The notes beneath the pieces are model-generated. The model saw nothing but the letters and a program-made list of their open reading frames with translations. It was not told the DNA's origin and did not search any database. A stretch of 64,000 nucleotides of DNA, from NCBI GenBank assembly GCA_040754375.1, contig JBFMCT010000004.1, positions 1 through 64,000 of the forward strand, read 5' to 3'. Below, one piece after another: positions 61,259 through 64,000 of this stretch (within the stretch, counting starts at the first letter, position 1; every line of letters starts with the position of its first letter). Made by a program: the position numbers and the translations under genes. The DNA comes from Actinomycetota bacterium. GTDB lineage: Bacteria > Actinomycetota > Acidimicrobiia > Acidimicrobiales > AC-14.

Positions 61259-62161
61259 ATGGCCCGGTTCGGGGCGGTGGTCACCGCCATGGTCACCCCG
61301 TTCGCAGGCGATGGCTCGCTCGACGTCGACGCCGCCGTGGCCCTGGCCCGCTGGCTGGTCGACAACGGCAACGACGGCTTGGTGTTGGCCGGCACGACCG
61401 GCGAGGGCCCGGTGCTCAGCGACGACGAGAAGGCCGATCTGTGGCGGGCGGTCGCGGGTGCGGTCAGCGTCCCTGTCGTGGCCGCCACCGGGAGCAACGA
61501 CACGGCCCACACGATCGAGCTGACCCGGCGGGCGGCCGGTTGCGGCGTGGCCGGTGCCCTGGTCGTCACCCCCTACTACAACCGGCCCTCGCAGTCGGGG
61601 ATCGAGGCCCACTTCCGGGCTGTGGCCGCGGCCAGCGATCTGCCCGTGCTCATCTACGACATCCCGGTCCGCACGGGCCGCAAGGTCTCCCACGAGGTCC
61701 TGGTGCGGCTGGCCCGCCAGGTGCCCACGGTGGTGGGCGTCAAGGACGCGGCCGGCGACCCTGCCGCCACCGCCCGCCTGGTGGCCGACGCGCCGGGCGC
61801 CTTCGAGGTCTACAGCGGCGACGACGCCCTGACCCTGCCCCTTCTGGCCATCGGTGCCGTCGGGGTCATCGGCGTCGCCTCCCACTGGGCCGGCCCCGAG
61901 TTCGCCGACATGATCAGTTCGTTCGCCAAGGGTGACCTCGCCCGGGCCCAGCAGGCCAACACCCGCCTGCTGGCCTCCTACCACTTCGAAACGGGAGACG
62001 ATGCACCCAACCCTGTCCCGGCCAAGGCCATGATGCGCCTTCTCGGCCACCCTGTCGGCCAGTGCCGGCTCCCTATGGGCCCCGCCCCGGCCGGTCTCGA
62101 AGACCGTGCCAGGGCCGTGATCGCCGACCTGCGGGCGCCGGAGCCCCGTGCCGATGGCTGA
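61259..62161 (+). CDS. dapA: 4-hydroxy-tetrahydrodipicolinate synthase
   Basis: A 300-residue TIM-barrel lyase of lysine and diaminopimelate synthesis, joining pyruvate and aspartate semialdehyde. VTAMVTPFAGDGSLDVDAAV, LAGTTGEGPVLSDDEKADL, the Tyr in VVTPYYNRPSQSGIEAHFRA and the Schiff-base Lys in TVVGVKDAAGD are all present. It overlaps the RNase J start by up to 14 bp; dapA-rnj is a common actinobacterial pair. Confidence 0.97.
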   Translation: MARFGAVVTAMVTPFAGDGSLDVDAAVALARWLVDNGNDGLVLAGTTGEGPVLSDDEKADLWRAVAGAVSVPVVAATGSNDTAHTIELTRRAAGCGVAGALVVTPYYNRPSQSGIEAHFRAVAAASDLPVLIYDIPVRTGRKVSHEVLVRLARQVPTVVGVKDAAGDPAATARLVADAPGAFEVYSGDDALTLPLLAIGAVGVIGVASHWAGPEFADMISSFAKGDLARAQQANTRLLASYHFETGDDAPNPVPAKAMMRLLGHPVGQCRLPMGPAPAGLEDRARAVIADLRAPEPRADG

Positions 62162-63821
62162 CCCCGTCCGCATCACCTTCCTGGGCGGCCTGGGCGAGAT
62201 CGGCCGCAACTGCGCAGCCGTCGAGATCGCCGGGCGGATCATGCTGCTCGACTGCGGCCTGATGTTCCCCGACGTGGAGATGCCGGGAGTCGACCTGGTC
62301 CTGCCCGACTTCACCTGGCTGCGCCAGAATGCCGACCGCATCGAAGGGTGCATCCTCACCCACGGCCACGAGGACCACGTCGGGGCGCTGTCGTTCCTGC
62401 TTCGCGACCTGTCGTTCCCGGTCTACGGGTCGGCTCTGACCCTGGGCCTGGCCCGCAACCGCATCGAGGAGGCCGGCCTTCTCGACCGCACCGAGCTGAT
62501 CCCCGTGGCCGACGGCGAGCGCCGGCGTATCGGGCCGTTCGACTGCGAGTTCATCCCCGTGACCCACTCGGTGCCCGACGGGTTCGCCACCGCCTTCCAC
62601 ACGCCCCAGGGCGTGGTCCTGCACACCGGCGACTTCAAGATCGACCTGACCCCGGTGGACGGCCGGACCACCGACCTGGCCCGCATAGGTGCCCTGGCCT
62701 CGGCGCCCGGGGGCATCCGGCTCCTGCTGTCGGACTCCACCAACGCCGAAGAACCGGGCCATACCACCAGCGAGAAGGCCGTGGGCCGGGTCCTGAAGGA
62801 CCTGTTCCGCTCGGCCACCGGCCGGCGTGTCCTGACGGCCTGCTTCGCCAGCCACATCCACCGGGTCCAGCAGATCGCCGACGCGGCCGTGGCCACCGGC
62901 CGCAAGGTGGCCACCTTGGGCCGCTCGATGGGCAAGAACGTGGCCTTGGCCCGCCAGATGGGCCTGCTCCACATCCCCGACGACGCCCTGGTCGACATCG
63001 AACGTATCGGCGAACTGCCGCCCGGCCAGGTGTGCGTCATCTCCACCGGGTCCCAGGGCGAGCCCATGTCGGCCATGGCCCTGATGGCCGCCGGGGAGAA
63101 CAAGTGGATCAAGCTGGGCGACGGTGACCTGGTCGTCATCAGCGCCCACGCCATCCCCGGCAACGAGTACACCGTGAACAAGGTGATCGACGGCCTCTAC
63201 CGCCTGGGGGCCGAGGTCGTGCACGCGGGGATCGCCGACGTCCACGTCAGCGGCCACGGCATGCAGGGCGAGCTGCGCACCATGCTGACCGTCACCCGGC
63301 CCGAGTACTTCATCCCCGTGCACGGCGAGTTCCGCCACCTGACCCACCACTGCCGGCTGGCGATGGAGATGGGGGTGGCCGAGGAGCACGTGCTGCTGGC
63401 CGAGGACGGTGACGTGGTCGAGCTGACCGACGACAGCCTCGACTTCGTGGCCACCGTGCCCGCCGGCTACCTCTACGTGGACGGCATGGTGGGTGACGTG
63501 GGCCACGGCGTGCTGCGCGACCGCCGGGTGCTGGCCGAGGAAGGGTTCGTGGTCGTGGTCGTGACCGTCGACGCCCACAGTGGCGAGGTGGTGGCTGCGC
63601 CCGAGATCATCACCCGGGGGTGGGTCCATGCCCCCGAGGCCGAGACGCTGCTCGACGAGGCCCGGGCCCGGGTGGAGCAGGCGCTGGCCGAGCACACGCC
63701 CACCGAGGGGACCATCGACGTCGAGACCCTGAAGCGCCGGGTGCGCCAGGTGGTGGGCCGGTTCGTGGCCGAGCGCACCCGGCGCCGCCCCATGATCGTG
63801 CCCGTCGTGGTGGAGGCCTAG
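62148..63821 (+). CDS. rnj: Ribonuclease J
   Basis: A 557-residue metallo-beta-lactamase/beta-CASP ribonuclease with endo- and 5'-3' exonuclease activity in mRNA decay. FLGGLGEIGRNCAAVEIAGR is the usual start, and LTHGHEDHVGALSFLL is the HxHxDH zinc motif. SDSTNAEEPGHTTSEKAVG and the ISAHAIPGNE and HVSGHGMQGEL segments follow. The start may be GTG 62148 or ATG 62154, both overlapping dapA. Confidence 0.97.
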   Translation: MPMADPVRITFLGGLGEIGRNCAAVEIAGRIMLLDCGLMFPDVEMPGVDLVLPDFTWLRQNADRIEGCILTHGHEDHVGALSFLLRDLSFPVYGSALTLGLARNRIEEAGLLDRTELIPVADGERRRIGPFDCEFIPVTHSVPDGFATAFHTPQGVVLHTGDFKIDLTPVDGRTTDLARIGALASAPGGIRLLLSDSTNAEEPGHTTSEKAVGRVLKDLFRSATGRRVLTACFASHIHRVQQIADAAVATGRKVATLGRSMGKNVALARQMGLLHIPDDALVDIERIGELPPGQVCVISTGSQGEPMSAMALMAAGENKWIKLGDGDLVVISAHAIPGNEYTVNKVIDGLYRLGAEVVHAGIADVHVSGHGMQGELRTMLTVTRPEYFIPVHGEFRHLTHHCRLAMEMGVAEEHVLLAEDGDVVELTDDSLDFVATVPAGYLYVDGMVGDVGHGVLRDRRVLAEEGFVVVVVTVDAHSGEVVAAPEIITRGWVHAPEAETLLDEARARVEQALAEHTPTEGTIDVETLKRRVRQVVGRFVAERTRRRPMIVPVVVEA

Positions 63822-63832
63822 TGCCTCGGCGG

Positions 63833-64000
63833 TCAGGGCCGATGGGCCACCACCAGGGTCATGGGGGGTTCGCCTCCTAGGGGGTGGACCTCCTGGCGGG
63901 ACAGGCCGGCGGCCCTGCACCAGCGGGACAAGTCGGCGATGGCGTGCACCCGGCCGTGGGTGGTGCGGCTGAAGAGCCCGAGCTCGTAGCGTCGGAGCAG
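63833..64000 (-). CDS. C-terminal end of a possible methyltransferase (partial)
   Basis: Only the last 55 residues are inside the window; the start lies past the right edge. They read LLRRYELGLFSRTTHGRVHA, IADLSRWCRAAGLSRQE, and end VHPLGGEPPMTLVVAHRP. The pattern of a helix with AGL then a strand ending in LVVAHRP is typical of the C-terminus of class I SAM-dependent methyltransferases. It is convergent with the RNase J gene, 11 bp apart. Confidence 0.45.
   Translation of the reverse strand: MLRRYELGLFSRTTHGRVHAIADLSRWCRAAGLSRQEVHPLGGEPPMTLVVAHRP

Overview
The window is about 72-73% GC by eye, almost fully coding, and reads as an actinobacterial chromosome segment. The gene content (lepA, rpsT, holA, comEA/comEC, leuS, phoH-ybeY-corC-era, rpsO-pnp, dapB, dapA, RNase J), the many GTG starts, 4-bp start/stop overlaps, TANNNT -10 boxes and leaderless starts all fit Actinomycetota. 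A deep, non-mycobacterial lineage such as Acidimicrobiia is my best guess, but the sequence alone does not prove it. I see no phage, IS element, CRISPR array or rRNA. There is one tRNA, Ala(GGC), near 34.5 kb.

Layout. 1-7.7 kb: an SH3-like/Gly-rich exported or surface protein cut by the window edge, photolyase, lepA, a small lipoprotein, and a P2-type cation ATPase with altered ion ligands. 7.2-14.9 kb: a WapI-like protein, rpsT, holA with a degenerate dihydropteroate-synthase-like partner, a HugZ-like FMN protein, a crcB pair, comEC, a repeat-rich possible ORF and comEA. 15-23.4 kb: thioredoxin-TPR, PAC2, a secreted GH25/DUF1906-like protein, a secreted Gly/Ser/Ala repeat protein, an S9 peptidase, a BI-1 protein and a Kelch-like propeller. 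23.4-33.7 kb: leuS, envelope lipoproteins, an ABC-2 exporter, NfeD plus SPFH, a zinc-sensor/His-rich-protein operon, a septum-formation-domain protein and a membrane metallophosphoesterase.

33.8-39.9 kb: mazEF, tRNA-Ala, an excisionase-like HTH protein, a HIT protein and the RNA/ribosome operon phoH-ybeY-corC-era-arfB. 40-49 kb: an iron-siderophore uptake locus (two FecCD permeases, three binding proteins, FhuF-like reductase, a small ORF, ATPase) with DtxR/IdeR-like palindromes. It is split by two VapBC-type modules and followed by a mazE-mazF-vapC cluster and a decayed AbrB-PIN module. 50.4-64 kb: a secreted HEXXH protease, rpsO, pnp, an M16 peptidase, dapB, a guanidine-modifying-type enzyme, a VTT-like membrane protein, a membrane tandem-thioredoxin protein paired with a Tat-exported Cys-rich protein, dapA, RNase J and the end of a possible methyltransferase.

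The less ordinary parts are the thioredoxin/Cys-rich pair, the SmtB-type sensor with a His-rich protein, the toxin-antitoxin cluster in and beside the iron locus, the in-frame repeat ORF joining comEA to comEC, and two long inverted-repeat elements in intergenic regions.
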